The notes below the pieces were generated by a model. It ran no database searches and was not told where the DNA came from. It worked only from the letters and a program-made list of their open reading frames with translations. From CAXXOK01 sp035353615 (lineage in GTDB: Bacteria > Bacillota > Clostridia > Christensenellales > Aristaeellaceae): DNA of 64,000 nucleotides. The DNA is taken from contig DAOPZY010000001.1 in assembly GCA_035353615.1 (NCBI GenBank), positions 1-64,000 of the forward strand, in the 5' to 3' direction. Of the stretch, positions 42,077-51,811 are shown one piece after another (within the stretch, counting starts at the first letter, position 1; each line of letters opens with the position of its first letter). Made by a program: the position numbers and the translations under genes.

Positions 42077-43468
42077 TTACTCGGCGTTATCCGCGGCCGC
42101 GCGTTCGCCCATGGCCCGGTAATCCCGGTTGGGCAATACCGCTTTATACGCGGGGCGGATAATCTTATCCATGTTCACCAGTTCCTCAATGCGGTGGGCG
42201 CTCCAGCCCACAATGCGCGCAATGGCGAAAATGGGGGTGAACATTTCCTCCGGGATGCCTAGCATGGAGTAGGTAAGCCCGCTGTAAAAATCCACGTTGG
42301 CGCTCACGCCCTTGTAGATATGGCGTTCCCGCGCAATCACCTGCGGCGCCAGCCGTTCCACCATGCTGTAAAGAGCAAATTCGATTTTCTTGTGCTTTTC
42401 ATCAGCCAACTGCTCCACAAACGACCGGAAAATGGTTGCGCGCGGGTCGCTGATGGAGTATACGGCGTGCCCCATGCCGTAGATGAGGCCCTTGCGGTCA
42501 AAAGCGTCCTTGTTGAGCAGTTTCAGCAGATAGTCCTCCACAGCCTGCTCATCCGTGGTATCGGTCACGTTGCGCTTCAGGTCGGCCATCATCTGCACAA
42601 CCTTGATATTCGCGCCGCCGTGCTTGGGCCCTTTCAGGCTTGCCAACGCCGCGGCTACGGCGCTGTACGTATCCGTGCCCGACGAGGTCACCACATGCGT
42701 GGTAAACGAGGAATTGTTGCCGCCGCCGTGCTCCATGTGCAGCATCAGCGCCAGATCCAATACCCGCGCCTCCAGCCCGGTGTAGCTTTTATCCGGACGC
42801 AACAGGCGCAAAAGATTTTCCGCTGTGGAAAGCGAATCGTCCGGGCGGTGGATATACAGGCTTTCATCCCGTCCATAATGGTTGTAGCTGTGATAACCGT
42901 ACACCGCAAGCATGGGAAATACGGCAATCAGCATCATGCACTGCCGTAGCACGTTGCTGATGGATAAATCCGCAACGCGCTCGTCATAGCTGGCAAGGGT
43001 CAGCACGCTTCGGCTCAGGCTGTTCATCATATCGGCGCTGGGGGCTTTCATCACAACGTCGCGCACAAAGTTGGTGGGGAGCGTGCGGCTCATGGCCATC
43101 ACGCGTGTAAATTCCTCCAGCTTTTCCGGCGTGGGCAGCTCGCCAAACAGGAGCAGGTACGCCGTTTCTTCAAAACCGTACCGGTTATCCCGCATTACGC
43201 CGCCCACAAGGTCGGTAATATTGTAGCCCCGGTACCATAGCTTGCCTTCGCAGGGCACCCTTTCCCCATCCGTTTCCTGGTAGGATTGGATTTCGGAAAT
43301 GTTGGTCAGTCCCGCCAGCACGCCCTTCCCGCTCTGGTCCCGAAGCCCGCGCTTGACGCCATAGGTTTGATACAGTTCCTGATCGATCCGTGCGCAACGG
43401 ATCACGGACGCCTCGCGGGCGGTCGCGTATACGCTCAGACGATCCAACGGCGACATTTGATTTATCAT
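42077..43468 (-). CDS. gltA: Citrate synthase
   Basis: A 463-residue citrate/2-methylcitrate synthase of the Gram-positive type. Catalytic residues are visible in HMEHGGGNNSS (His), GMGHAVYSISDPRA (His) and a later Asp in NVDFYSGLTYSML. It condenses oxaloacetate and acetyl-CoA, feeding glutamate synthesis in an anaerobe. It is monocistronic with its own promoter and terminator. GAAAGGGG lies about 13 nt before the ATG, a long spacing; the ATG 12 nt later is an alternative start. Confidence 0.93.
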   Translation of the reverse strand: MINQMSPLDRLSVYATAREASVIRCARIDQELYQTYGVKRGLRDQSGKGVLAGLTNISEIQSYQETDGERVPCEGKLWYRGYNITDLVGGVMRDNRYGFEETAYLLLFGELPTPEKLEEFTRVMAMSRTLPTNFVRDVVMKAPSADMMNSLSRSVLTLASYDERVADLSISNVLRQCMMLIAVFPMLAVYGYHSYNHYGRDESLYIHRPDDSLSTAENLLRLLRPDKSYTGLEARVLDLALMLHMEHGGGNNSSFTTHVVTSSGTDTYSAVAAALASLKGPKHGGANIKVVQMMADLKRNVTDTTDEQAVEDYLLKLLNKDAFDRKGLIYGMGHAVYSISDPRATIFRSFVEQLADEKHKKIEFALYSMVERLAPQVIARERHIYKGVSANVDFYSGLTYSMLGIPEEMFTPIFAIARIVGWSAHRIEELVNMDKIIRPAYKAVLPNRDYRAMGERAAADNAE

Positions 43469-43571
43469 CCTGTATGGCCCCTTTCAATGCTTTCCCGTAT
43501 CTCGATGGTTCATCTCGGCTTTCCGGAGGCGCTATGGTGGAAGCCCTCCAATATTAAGGGTATTGGTATAG

Positions 43572-43600
43572 ATTTTATCGGATACAGATTGGAAAGTCAA
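43572..43600 (-). promoter_or_regulatory. Citrate synthase promoter
   Basis: On the minus strand, -35 TTGACT (43595-43600), 17-nt spacer, -10 TAAAAT (43572-43577), leaving a leader of about 100 nt. Confidence 0.75.
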
Positions 43601-43770
43601 GCTGGTGCCATGGGCTGCCGCATGCCGCGCAAGATGTCCGTTATAACCGGACGAATCCCTGCGCCCTACCCGGCAAAAGCGCCGTGGCAAGGCGCGCAAT
43701 CCTTTATGACAAAAGCTTTCGCGAGCGCAAACCTGCCGCTTGGGAAACGCTGAAAACTGTCGGAAACCGT

Positions 43771-43799
43771 TTGACTTATGAAATGGCGTGTGATATCCT
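43771..43799 (+). promoter_or_regulatory. Promoter of the surface glycan operon
   Basis: -35 TTGACT (43771-43776), 17-nt spacer, -10 TATCCT (43794-43799), 48 nt before the sugar transferase start. The rest of 43469-43770 shows no gene. Confidence 0.65.
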
Positions 43800-43846
43800 A
43801 AAAGATAGCGGTAACGAGCCGCAGGCGCATGGGAGGGACTTCGGAA

Positions 43847-44563
43847 ATGCAGTCGCAGGATCGGGATGCAAGGGCCGCAAAGGCCGTTTCGCAGCCCACG
43901 GAACTCCCACGCTGGGATGGTCGGCTGAGCCATCCGCTGTACAGTAAAGTGTTCAAGCGGGTTTTGGACCTGGCGCTGGCGCTTGTGCTGTTGCCGTTAG
44001 GGCTGATCGTGATGCTCCCCATCGCGGCCGCGGTAAAGCTTACCTCCAAAGGGCCGGTGCTGTATCAGGCGCTTCGGGGCGGCTACCACAACCGACCGTT
44101 TACAATCCTTAAATTCCGCACCATGGTGGTCGGCGCGGATCAGTACAGCGGCACCACAGCCCTGAACGATCCGAGGGTTACTCGTCTGGGCCGCGTGCTC
44201 AGGCGAACCAAGCTGGACGAGCTACCTCAGCTGCTCAACATCATCCGTGGGGATATGAGCTTTATCGGGCCAAGGCCTGAGCTGCTCAAGTATACGATGC
44301 GCTACACGCCGGCAGAACAGTGTATCCTGTGGGTTCGGCCGGGCATCAGCGACCCAAGCTCCATTCAGCTCATCAGCCTGGACGAGGCGGTCGGGCACGA
44401 CGACCCCGAAGGCGCGTACGAGCGGAATATCCTGGGCGAAAAAAACCGGATGCGCGTGGCTTATGCGCAAAGCCAATCATTCCTGACCGACGCGGGGCTG
44501 CTGTTGCGAACCATTGCCTGCGTGGCCAGAAAAATCGCCGGCGGTTCACAAACGCACGCGTAG
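43847..44563 (+). CDS. Undecaprenyl-phosphate sugar-1-phosphate transferase
   Basis: A 238-residue bacterial sugar transferase (Bac_transf/WcaJ-WbaP C-terminal type). One membrane hairpin (about 35-60) is followed by the conserved core: GPVLYQ, FTILKFRTM, RLGRVLRRTKLDELPQLLNI and GDMSFIGPRPE. It should start lipid-linked glycan synthesis by moving a sugar phosphate onto undecaprenyl phosphate. The ATG at 43847 follows GGGAGGG. It is the first gene of a five-gene operon. Confidence 0.92.
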   Translation: MQSQDRDARAAKAVSQPTELPRWDGRLSHPLYSKVFKRVLDLALALVLLPLGLIVMLPIAAAVKLTSKGPVLYQALRGGYHNRPFTILKFRTMVVGADQYSGTTALNDPRVTRLGRVLRRTKLDELPQLLNIIRGDMSFIGPRPELLKYTMRYTPAEQCILWVRPGISDPSSIQLISLDEAVGHDDPEGAYERNILGEKNRMRVAYAQSQSFLTDAGLLLRTIACVARKIAGGSQTHA

Positions 44564-44610
44564 CCGCCAGGAATACAGCGCCAATCGCTTGATGGAGGGG
44601 TGTTACCTCA

Positions 44611-45438
44611 ATGACCTACGACAAAAGCAGACAACTGGCCTACCGGATTCGCCGTCACGCGTTGGATATGACCAACCGCGGCGGCACCGCGCATATCGGG
44701 AGCATTTTTTCCATGGCGGATATCGTCGCCGTGCTCTATGCCGATGTGATGCGTTACGATCCCGCCAACCCCAAATGGCCGGGCCGCGACCGGCTGGTGC
44801 TCAGCAAGGGCCACGCAGGCGCGGGGATCTATGCGGCGCTGGCGGAATGCGGCTTTTTTCCGCTGAGCGAGCTGGAAACCCACTGCCAGAACGGCAGTCG
44901 GCTGAGCGGCCATGTGAGCCACAAAGGCGTGCCGGGGGTTGAGGTGAGCACCGGTTCGCTGGGTCAGGGTATGCCCATGGCCATGGGCATGGCCATGGCC
45001 GGCAAAATGAACGGCGAACCGCACAGCGTTTTCTGTATCATTGGGGATGGCGAGTGCGACGAGGGCGCCATTTGGGAAAGCGCGCTGATCGCCAACCAGT
45101 TTGGGCTGGATAACCTGATTGTGACGGTTGATTTCAACAAAATTCAGTCGATCGCAAGCGTGGAAAAAACTATCAGGCTGGAGCCGCTGGATCAGAAATG
45201 GGCCAGCTTCGGCTGGCATGTGATCCGCATCGACGGGCACGACCACGCGGCGCTCCACCGCGCATATGCCGACGCGCAGGCCGCGCGCGGGCAGGGTAAA
45301 CCCATCGTCGTCATTGCGGACACCGTAAAGGGCAAAGGCGTCAGCTTTATGGAAAACGACGTGCTGTGGCATTACCGCACCGCCCGCGGCGAAGAATATG
45401 ACCGGGCCGTCAAGGAACTGGAGGCGCAAAAACCGTGA
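44611..45438 (+). CDS. Transketolase, N-terminal subunit
   Basis: A 275-residue thiamin-diphosphate-binding half of a split transketolase. It has HIGSIFSMADIVAVLY, SKGHAGAGIYAALAE, GSLGQGMPMAMGMAMAGK and the ThDP motif GDGECDEGAIWE...NKIQS. It needs the subunit encoded next. Placement inside a glycan operon suggests a dedicated two-carbon transfer that makes an unusual sugar or polyol rather than the central pathway enzyme. A ribosome site GGAGGGG lies upstream. Confidence 0.88.
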   Translation: MTYDKSRQLAYRIRRHALDMTNRGGTAHIGSIFSMADIVAVLYADVMRYDPANPKWPGRDRLVLSKGHAGAGIYAALAECGFFPLSELETHCQNGSRLSGHVSHKGVPGVEVSTGSLGQGMPMAMGMAMAGKMNGEPHSVFCIIGDGECDEGAIWESALIANQFGLDNLIVTVDFNKIQSIASVEKTIRLEPLDQKWASFGWHVIRIDGHDHAALHRAYADAQAARGQGKPIVVIADTVKGKGVSFMENDVLWHYRTARGEEYDRAVKELEAQKP

Positions 45439-46370
45439 GAGAAACGTTCACCCGGTGTTTGCAGGAGCAGGCGCGCGTCAACCCCAATCTGGTGCTGGTG
45501 ACTGGCGATTTAGGTTTTGGCGTGCTGTTCCCGTTTATGGAGGAGTTTCCCAACCGGTTCATCAACGCCGGCATTTCGGAGCAGGCGATGATGAGCATGG
45601 CGGCCGGTATGGCCATGGAAGGTAAAACGGTGGTCGTTTATTCCATCGGCAATTTCCCGACCCTGCGCTGTCTGGAACAAATTCGCAACTGCTGCGCCTA
45701 CCATGAAGCCAACGTGAAAATTGTGTGCGTCGGCGCGGGCTTTGTTTACGGCACTTTGGGCATGACGCACCACGCCACGGAGGATATCAGCGCCCTTCGG
45801 CTTTTGCCGGGCGTCACGGTTTATGCCCCTGCGGACGCGGTGGAAACCGAAGCGGTGATGGCGCGCTTCTTAACGGAACCGGGCGTCGCTTACCTGCGCA
45901 TCGGGCGCGGCGGCGAGCCGATCTTTCACGAAAAAGGCTCGCTTGTCGGCTATCAAACCGGCAAGGCATTGCCGCACAGCGAGGGGAAGGACGCTTACAT
46001 CCTCACGGCGGGCGGCATTCTTTCCAGCGCCATCGAAGCGGAAAAGTTGCTGCGGGATCGGGGCTTCTCCGTCGGGGTTGCCAGTTTCCCAACCGTGAAG
46101 CCAATCGACGCGGACTATCTGGAACGCCTGTGCCATCAGGTGCCCGTGCTGTTTACGCTGGAGGAGCATACCATCGTGGGCGGCTTTGGCGGCGCGGTGT
46201 GCGAGGTGGTCAGCGGCCTCCGTGACCATCGCGCGCGCGTGGTTCGCATGGGGATGAACGATCAGTATTCCTGCATTGTTGGCAATCAGGCGTATTTAGA
46301 AGCCTATTATGGTCTGGACGGCAAAAGCGTTGCCGACCGCGTGCAGGCCGTGCTGGAAGGGCTGGCATAA
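45435..46370 (+). CDS. Transketolase, C-terminal subunit
   Basis: A 311-residue partner with the pyrimidine-binding and transketolase C-terminal domains. FINAGISEQAMMSMAAGMAM holds the cofactor-activating Glu. MTHHATEDISALRLLPGVTV and FTLEEHTIVGGFGGAV follow. The start is GTG at 45435, overlapping the stop of the N-terminal subunit, so the two are translationally coupled. Its stop overlaps the licD start by one base. Confidence 0.88.
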   Translation: MRETFTRCLQEQARVNPNLVLVTGDLGFGVLFPFMEEFPNRFINAGISEQAMMSMAAGMAMEGKTVVVYSIGNFPTLRCLEQIRNCCAYHEANVKIVCVGAGFVYGTLGMTHHATEDISALRLLPGVTVYAPADAVETEAVMARFLTEPGVAYLRIGRGGEPIFHEKGSLVGYQTGKALPHSEGKDAYILTAGGILSSAIEAEKLLRDRGFSVGVASFPTVKPIDADYLERLCHQVPVLFTLEEHTIVGGFGGAVCEVVSGLRDHRARVVRMGMNDQYSCIVGNQAYLEAYYGLDGKSVADRVQAVLEGLA

Positions 46371-47098
46371 TGGATTACGGTTTACAGGCCGTGCATGCGG
46401 AACTGTACGATGTGCTGGCCGACGCTGTGCGCGTGCTGGAAGAAAACGGCCTGCCTTACAGCATGATTTGCGGCTCGCTGCTGGGCGCGGTTCGCCATCA
46501 GGGCATGATCCCGTGGGATGACGATATCGACATTGTTTTGCCGCGCGAGAGTTACGACCGCTTTGAGGAGCTGTACCCATCGCAGTGCGGGCTGGGGTTT
46601 TCGCTGGATTTATCCGACACATGGGTGCCCCGCGTGCGCAAGGTAGGCGGCGACGCTTTCGTGGATCTGTTTGTGCTCGACCCCCTGCCGGACAAGCGCT
46701 TACCCCGTTTTTGGAAGCTGCTGCGGTTGCGGGTTTTGCAGGGGATGCTCAAAGAGCATACTGATTACCGCCGTTTTTCCTTTAAGGGCCGGGTGTTGCT
46801 GTGGGGCACGCATTTGCTCGGGTTGCCGTTTGGCAAGGAGAGCAAGCTCCGGGCCTATCGACGGGTCGCGCGCAGCGGAGGGGATAGCGCCCAACTGCAC
46901 ATGAGCGACGGCGCGTTCAATTTGCTGAATATGGCGTTTGCGCGCGACGCGTTTACCGATCTGACGCATGTTCCGTTCGGATACCTGAGCGTGCGCGTGC
47001 CGCGCGACCCAAAGCCCGTGCTTACCCAACTGTACGGCCCGGATTACATGACCCCGCCCCCTGAGAACAAACGCAAACCGCTCCATCTTGACCGATAA
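46370..47098 (+). CDS. LicD family phosphotransferase
   Basis: A 242-residue LicD-type nucleotidyltransferase-fold protein. The active-site stretch is CGSLLGAVRHQGMIPWDDDIDI, with the DDDID metal ligands. VDLFVLDP and the C-terminal LYGPDYMTPP are also typical. LicD proteins attach phosphocholine or other polyol phosphates to surface glycans. No choline kinase or cytidylyltransferase (licA, licC) is present, so the transferred group may differ and may derive from the transketolase product. It overlaps both neighbours by one base (TAATG). Confidence 0.88.
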   Translation: MDYGLQAVHAELYDVLADAVRVLEENGLPYSMICGSLLGAVRHQGMIPWDDDIDIVLPRESYDRFEELYPSQCGLGFSLDLSDTWVPRVRKVGGDAFVDLFVLDPLPDKRLPRFWKLLRLRVLQGMLKEHTDYRRFSFKGRVLLWGTHLLGLPFGKESKLRAYRRVARSGGDSAQLHMSDGAFNLLNMAFARDAFTDLTHVPFGYLSVRVPRDPKPVLTQLYGPDYMTPPPENKRKPLHLDR

Positions 47099-48684
47099 TG
47101 AGGGATACCGTATTGAACAGCCGCACCAACACTCGCACGTCGCGTTTTGTGCAGAATACCGTGTTCACGGCAGCCTACCAGTTTACCGCGATGCTGATGG
47201 GCTTTGTGACTCCGCGCCTGATGATGCTGTTTTACGGCTCGCAGGTCAACGGTTTAATTGTTTCGGCCAACGAGTTTCTGACCTACTTCCGGCTGGTGGA
47301 GGCAGGCTTGGCGGCCGCGGCGGTTTTCAGCCTTTATAAACCGCTGGCGGAAAAAGATGCCGACGGCGTCAGCGCGATCGTTTCCGCGGCGCGGCAGTTT
47401 TACAACATCGCGGGCTGGATGTTCATCGGCCTCACGCTGATTTTTGCGGTCATCTATCCGTTCTTTGTGCCCATTGAAACGCTGCAGGGCAACCTCATGG
47501 ATTACTGGAGCGTGTTCCTGCTCATCTGCGCCATGGGCGTATCGGGTGCTTTGGAGTTTTTCACGCTGTCGCGTTACCGGGTGCTGTTAACAGCCGATCA
47601 GCGCACGTTCATGGTCAGCCTTGCCAGCATGAGCTCGCTGCTTTTGCAAACAGCCGTAATCGTGGTGCTGGCTTACCTTCACATCAATATCATCATTGTT
47701 CGCCTGCTCGCTTCCCTGACCATCGCGATCCGGCCGCTGATTCTGGGCAGCTATGTCAAAAAGGTATACCCGCAGGTCAATGTGTTTGCCAAGCCCAACA
47801 AAGCAGCGCTGGCCAAGCGGTGGGACGCGATGTACCAGCAGTTTACGACGGCTTTTCATCAGGGCGCGGCCATTATGCTGACCACCGTCATTACCCGCGA
47901 CGCGGCCATGATTTCCGTTTACGGCACCTACAACATGGTTACCGTGGGGCTATGGGGCATCCTGAAAATGACCACAACCGGCATCTATTCCGGTTTTGGC
48001 GATTTGATTGTGCGCGGGCAGCAGCAGAAATTCCAAAAAGCGTACCGCGATTTTGAGTACCTGTACCTTGCCATCACCAGCATCCTGTTTTCAACGGCAG
48101 CAATCCTGATTGTGCCGTTTGTGGTGCTGTATACCGATAAAATTACCGACGCCAATTATTCCGCGCCCCTCATTGGCATGATGGTGGTGCTGGAAGCGAT
48201 TACCGACCATGCAAAAATGCCAATGGACCTGATGATTACCGCGAGCGGCAAGTTCCGTGAAACGCGGCATCACTGCACCGCGCAGGTGCTCACCGCCGTT
48301 GTGCTGGGGTCAGTCCTTGGCGTATGGGGCTTGCAGACCAGCCTGACCATGGCGGTGGTTGGCATTCTGGCGGGCATCATCCTCTCCAATGTGCTGCGCG
48401 CCATTTTGCAGCTTTGGTTTGTGCCCCGGCAGATTACGCATTTGCCTTGGACCTGGACGCTGAAACGCATGCTGCGCATGTTTGTGCAGGTTGCCGTAAT
48501 CGCCGGCCCGTTCCTTGCGTTTCATCTGTTGGATATCAACGGCTTTTTCAAATGGATTACGCTCGCGGTTCCGATCAGCATCTACGCGACGGCGATCACT
48601 CTGGCATTTGGCTGGCTGTTTGACCGGGAAAGCCTGATGTCGCTGTTTGGCCGCGCCAAGTTTATGTTCCAGAGGGGCAAGTAA
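47098..48684 (+). CDS. Polysaccharide flippase (Wzx/MATE-like, MOP superfamily)
   Basis: A 528-residue membrane protein with about 14 predicted helices and the pattern of oligosaccharide flippases (FTAMLMGFVTPRLMMLFYGS, GLAAAAVFSLYKPLAEKDAD). It probably moves the lipid-linked glycan across the membrane. The start overlaps the licD stop. It is the last gene of the operon. No polymerase and no further glycosyltransferase are in this operon, so assembly must use enzymes encoded elsewhere or the product is very short. Confidence 0.88.
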   Translation: MRDTVLNSRTNTRTSRFVQNTVFTAAYQFTAMLMGFVTPRLMMLFYGSQVNGLIVSANEFLTYFRLVEAGLAAAAVFSLYKPLAEKDADGVSAIVSAARQFYNIAGWMFIGLTLIFAVIYPFFVPIETLQGNLMDYWSVFLLICAMGVSGALEFFTLSRYRVLLTADQRTFMVSLASMSSLLLQTAVIVVLAYLHINIIIVRLLASLTIAIRPLILGSYVKKVYPQVNVFAKPNKAALAKRWDAMYQQFTTAFHQGAAIMLTTVITRDAAMISVYGTYNMVTVGLWGILKMTTTGIYSGFGDLIVRGQQQKFQKAYRDFEYLYLAITSILFSTAAILIVPFVVLYTDKITDANYSAPLIGMMVVLEAITDHAKMPMDLMITASGKFRETRHHCTAQVLTAVVLGSVLGVWGLQTSLTMAVVGILAGIILSNVLRAILQLWFVPRQITHLPWTWTLKRMLRMFVQVAVIAGPFLAFHLLDINGFFKWITLAVPISIYATAITLAFGWLFDRESLMSLFGRAKFMFQRGK

Positions 48685-48730
48685 AGATAAGCACGCTAGG
48701 GAACCGTCTGCGGATAAAAGTAAAATGATA

Positions 48731-48774
48731 AGGCAATCCGGAACCACGCCGCCTTGCGCGCCTTCGGATTGCCT
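48731..48774. terminator. Bidirectional terminator
   Basis: A 10-bp stem AGGCAATCCG/CGGATTGCCT around a 24-nt loop, 46 nt after the flippase stop and past the end of uvrB on the other strand. T-rich flank is better on the minus strand. Confidence 0.65.
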
Positions 48775-48841
48775 GTTGGTTACGGGAAGTTTCCTGTTTG
48801 GATATACCCGCCGCCCTCAAAATGGGGGCCGCCGCGGGTTT

Positions 48842-50851
48842 TCAGCGCATGGGTTTTCGCGCGCGGTGGCGTTTCATTTGCGGCTTTTGCACCTCTTTGG
48901 TCTCGCCCTTCAAACTGAATAGCTCATCCCGGAGCTTCGCCGCTTTTTCAAAATCAAGCGATTTAGCCGCGGAAAGCATCTGATCCTCAACGCTCCTGAG
49001 CAACGCTTCCCGCTCTTCCTCGCTCATATCCTTACCCGAGCCGCCGGCAAAATCGTTGGTGATTTTCAACAACGCCTGCACCGTGCTCTTCACGCTTTGC
49101 GGCGTGATGCCGTGCAGCTGATTGTACGCCTCCTGCAAGGCGCGCCGGCGGTTGGTTTCGTTTATGGCGCGCATCATGCTGTCGGTCAGGGTATCGCCGT
49201 AAAGGATTACGCGCCCGTTCACGTTGCGCGCGGCGCGGCCGATGGTTTGCACCAGCGAGGTTTCGCTGCGCAGAAAACCCTCCTTGTCAGCATCCAAAAT
49301 CGCCACCAGACTAACCTCCGGCATATCCAACCCTTCGCGCAGCAGGTTAATGCCCACCAACACGTCAAACTCGCCAAGGCGCAGGTCGCGGATCAACTGT
49401 GAACGTTCCATGGTTTGGATATCGCTGTGTAAATAGCGCACCTTGATGCCAAGATTTTTCAGATAATCGGTCAGGCTTTCGGCCATGCGCTTGGTCAGCG
49501 TTGTTACCAGCACGCGCTCCTGACGGTCCACCGTGCGGTTAATCTCCCCCACCAGATCGTCCACCTGACCCGTCGCCTTGCGCAATATCACCTGCGGGTC
49601 CAACAGCCCTGTCGGGCGGATGATCTGTTCCACCATATTTTGAGCGATGCCCAGTTCGTACGCGCCGGGCGTAGCGCTCACGTAGATCGTCTGGTGTTGC
49701 CGCTGGCGAAACTCGTCAAACAGAAGCGGGCGGTTATCAAACGCAGAGGGCAGGCGAAAGCCGTAATCCACCAGCGTTTGCTTGCGCGCGCGGTCACCGT
49801 TGTACATCCCGCGCACCTGAGAAACGCTCACATGGCTTTCGTCAATGAACATCAGAAAATCCTTGGGGAAATAATCCAGCAGGCAGTAGGGCGCGTCGCC
49901 CGGCTTGCGGCCGTCAAAATAGCGGCTGTAGTTTTCAATGCCCGTGCAAAAGCCAATCTGTCGCATCATTTCCAGATCGTACTGCGTGCGTTGTCGAAGC
50001 CGCATCGCGTACAGCGGCTGGCCTTCGTCTTTCAGCTGTTGCACGCGCACGTCCAGATCATGCTCAATCGCGTCGATCTGCCCGGTCATTTTTTCTCGGT
50101 CCATGGCATAGTGCGTGGCTGGGAAAATGAGCGCGTGTTCCAGGGTGCTCAGCACATTGCCGGTCACTACCTCAATTTCACGGATGCGTTCAATTTCATC
50201 GCCGAAAAACTCCACGCGCAGCGCATGCTCGCGTTCGTTGGCGGGGATAATCTCCAGCACATCCCCGCGCACGCGAAAACTGCCGCGCGTAAATTCAAAA
50301 TCGTTGCGGGTATACTGAATTTCAATCAATCGGCTGATGAGCTTATCCCGGCTGAGCGTCATGCCCGGGCGCATACTGACCATCATGCCTTCATATTCGC
50401 TGGGGTCGCCCATGGAGTAAATACAGCTGACGCTGGCGACAATAATCACATCGCTTCGCTCGCGCACCGCGGCGGTGGCGCTGTGCCGCAAACGGTCGAT
50501 TTCCTCGTTGATGGACGCGTCTTTTTCGATATAGGTGTCGCTGGCGGCAATGTACGCCTCCGGCTGATAATAATCGTAATAGCTCACAAAATACTCTACC
50601 GCGCTATCCGGAAAGAAGGCGCGAAATTCGCTGCAAAGCTGCGCCGCCAATGTTTTGTTGTGCGCAAGCACCAGCGTCGGCTTCTGAACGCGCTCAATTA
50701 CCGAAGCCATGGTGTAGGTTTTGCCGCTGCCAGTTACCCCCAGCAGCACCTGATCCTTCAGCCCCCGCTTCACGCCATCGGCAAGGCTTTCAATGGCGGC
50801 GGGCTGGTCCCCGCTTGCCTGATAGGGCGATTTGAGCACAAATCGGTTCAT
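48842..50851 (-). CDS. uvrB: Excinuclease ABC subunit B
   Basis: A 669-residue helicase-like repair protein of full length. Walker A is GVTGSGKT, the damage-recognition hairpin region is FVSYYDYYQPEAYI, helicase motifs include IDESHVSVSQ and QTIGRAARN, and a C-terminal UVR motif (EDQMLSAAKSLDFEKAAKLRDEL) binds UvrC. The start is the ATG at 50851 with GGAGGAG upstream; a longer frame to 50986 has no site. It appears to be transcribed alone, with a -10-like TACAAT at 50881-50886 on the minus strand. Confidence 0.97.
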   Translation of the reverse strand: MNRFVLKSPYQASGDQPAAIESLADGVKRGLKDQVLLGVTGSGKTYTMASVIERVQKPTLVLAHNKTLAAQLCSEFRAFFPDSAVEYFVSYYDYYQPEAYIAASDTYIEKDASINEEIDRLRHSATAAVRERSDVIIVASVSCIYSMGDPSEYEGMMVSMRPGMTLSRDKLISRLIEIQYTRNDFEFTRGSFRVRGDVLEIIPANEREHALRVEFFGDEIERIREIEVVTGNVLSTLEHALIFPATHYAMDREKMTGQIDAIEHDLDVRVQQLKDEGQPLYAMRLRQRTQYDLEMMRQIGFCTGIENYSRYFDGRKPGDAPYCLLDYFPKDFLMFIDESHVSVSQVRGMYNGDRARKQTLVDYGFRLPSAFDNRPLLFDEFRQRQHQTIYVSATPGAYELGIAQNMVEQIIRPTGLLDPQVILRKATGQVDDLVGEINRTVDRQERVLVTTLTKRMAESLTDYLKNLGIKVRYLHSDIQTMERSQLIRDLRLGEFDVLVGINLLREGLDMPEVSLVAILDADKEGFLRSETSLVQTIGRAARNVNGRVILYGDTLTDSMMRAINETNRRRALQEAYNQLHGITPQSVKSTVQALLKITNDFAGGSGKDMSEEEREALLRSVEDQMLSAAKSLDFEKAAKLRDELFSLKGETKEVQKPQMKRHRARKPMR

Positions 50852-51380
50852 GGTTTGCTCCTCCAATATGGGATACCTGTATTGTACCATGAAGTGCATG
50901 AAATGGAAACACCAGTTTGCTTTTTTCGGTAAAAACAGAGGTTGCTTGACCCCCGTGAGCAAACCCGCTGTCCCTTCCTGCGGCATCGCGCGAGGCGAGC
51001 GGCCCCCGCTTCGCCGGTCGCGGTAAGGCTCCGCGTGCCGTCACAGGCGTGCTGCTCAATGGGCTGCCGTCGGCGCTATGGCCTACCAGCAGCATAAAAA
51101 AGCGGCGGAAAATTCCCGCCGCTCAAATGGGTTCGATCCGCTTGTTCATAAACACCATGAAGTCGATAAGCCACAACCCATTGCGATGTATCCCATGGGG
51201 TGTTTAGGTTCTATGGGTGGCCGCAGGTGCGTCAATCGGCCGAAAGGTTTCCCCGCTGTGCCTCCAAAGGGCTTTGCCGCTTGTCCGCTTCTGTTACGGC
51301 GGGAGTGTTGATCGCCGGCGGTGCTGCCGCCAATCCCGCCTGCATCGCCCGAACGACACTTCCGCCGTCCGGTTAGCCCA
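50852..51380. other. Intergenic region, no gene seen
   Basis: About 530 bp of GC-rich DNA without a frame having both a ribosome site and protein-like composition. It includes the terminator at 51096-51123 and imperfect short hairpins near 50990-51060. No known RNA motif was recognised. Confidence 0.5.
51096..51123 (-). terminator. Terminator of the Hsp70 mini-operon
   Basis: On the minus strand a stem AGCGGCGG/CCGCCGCT with a 7-nt loop is followed by at least five T. It lies 258 nt after the zinc-ribbon gene's end, with nothing else between. Confidence 0.75.
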
Positions 51381-51794
51381 TCACCCTTTTTGCGTAAAGC
51401 TGTTATGGCAGCGCCCGCAGGTCACCGTGACCACGCCCGCCCCGCGCGGAAGGCGTAACCATGCCTTGCAGTTGGGGCACCGGAAATATTTATACTGTTT
51501 GCGGTTCTTAAAACGGGTACGCGCCTGTTTGACTTCCGTGGTCAGGCGCGTTTTCCAGCTCAGGTAGCGGCGGTTTTCAGCCGCCCGCTTTTCCTCGTTC
51601 CGGGAAAACATGCGGAAAACCGTGTACCCATACAGGGCCAGCGATAGCAGGCTAACAATCCCAAGCCCAAAGATGGCCGAGATCACATACAGCCCAAGGC
51701 CAGTCCACACCAGCGCGACCGATAGCTGATCCACCCCATGCCGCCCCGCCATCAGGCCCCGAAGCGACTGCTTTATTTTTTCCCAAAAGGACAT
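51381..51794 (-). CDS. Membrane protein with C-terminal zinc ribbon
   Basis: A 137-residue protein. An amphipathic start (MSFWEKIKQSLRGLMAGRHG) precedes two hydrophobic segments (about 22-60), a basic stretch, and a zinc ribbon with two CxxC knuckles (CPNC...CGRC, about 105-125). GGAGGAGG lies 8 nt before the ATG. It is the last gene of the DnaK-DUF5685-J-protein set, 17 bp after the J-protein. The function is unknown; a membrane-bound adaptor for the chaperones is a possible role. Confidence 0.8.
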   Translation of the reverse strand: MSFWEKIKQSLRGLMAGRHGVDQLSVALVWTGLGLYVISAIFGLGIVSLLSLALYGYTVFRMFSRNEEKRAAENRRYLSWKTRLTTEVKQARTRFKNRKQYKYFRCPNCKAWLRLPRGAGVVTVTCGRCHNSFTQKG

Positions 51795-51811
51795 TGCGAT
51801 TTCCTCCTCCA

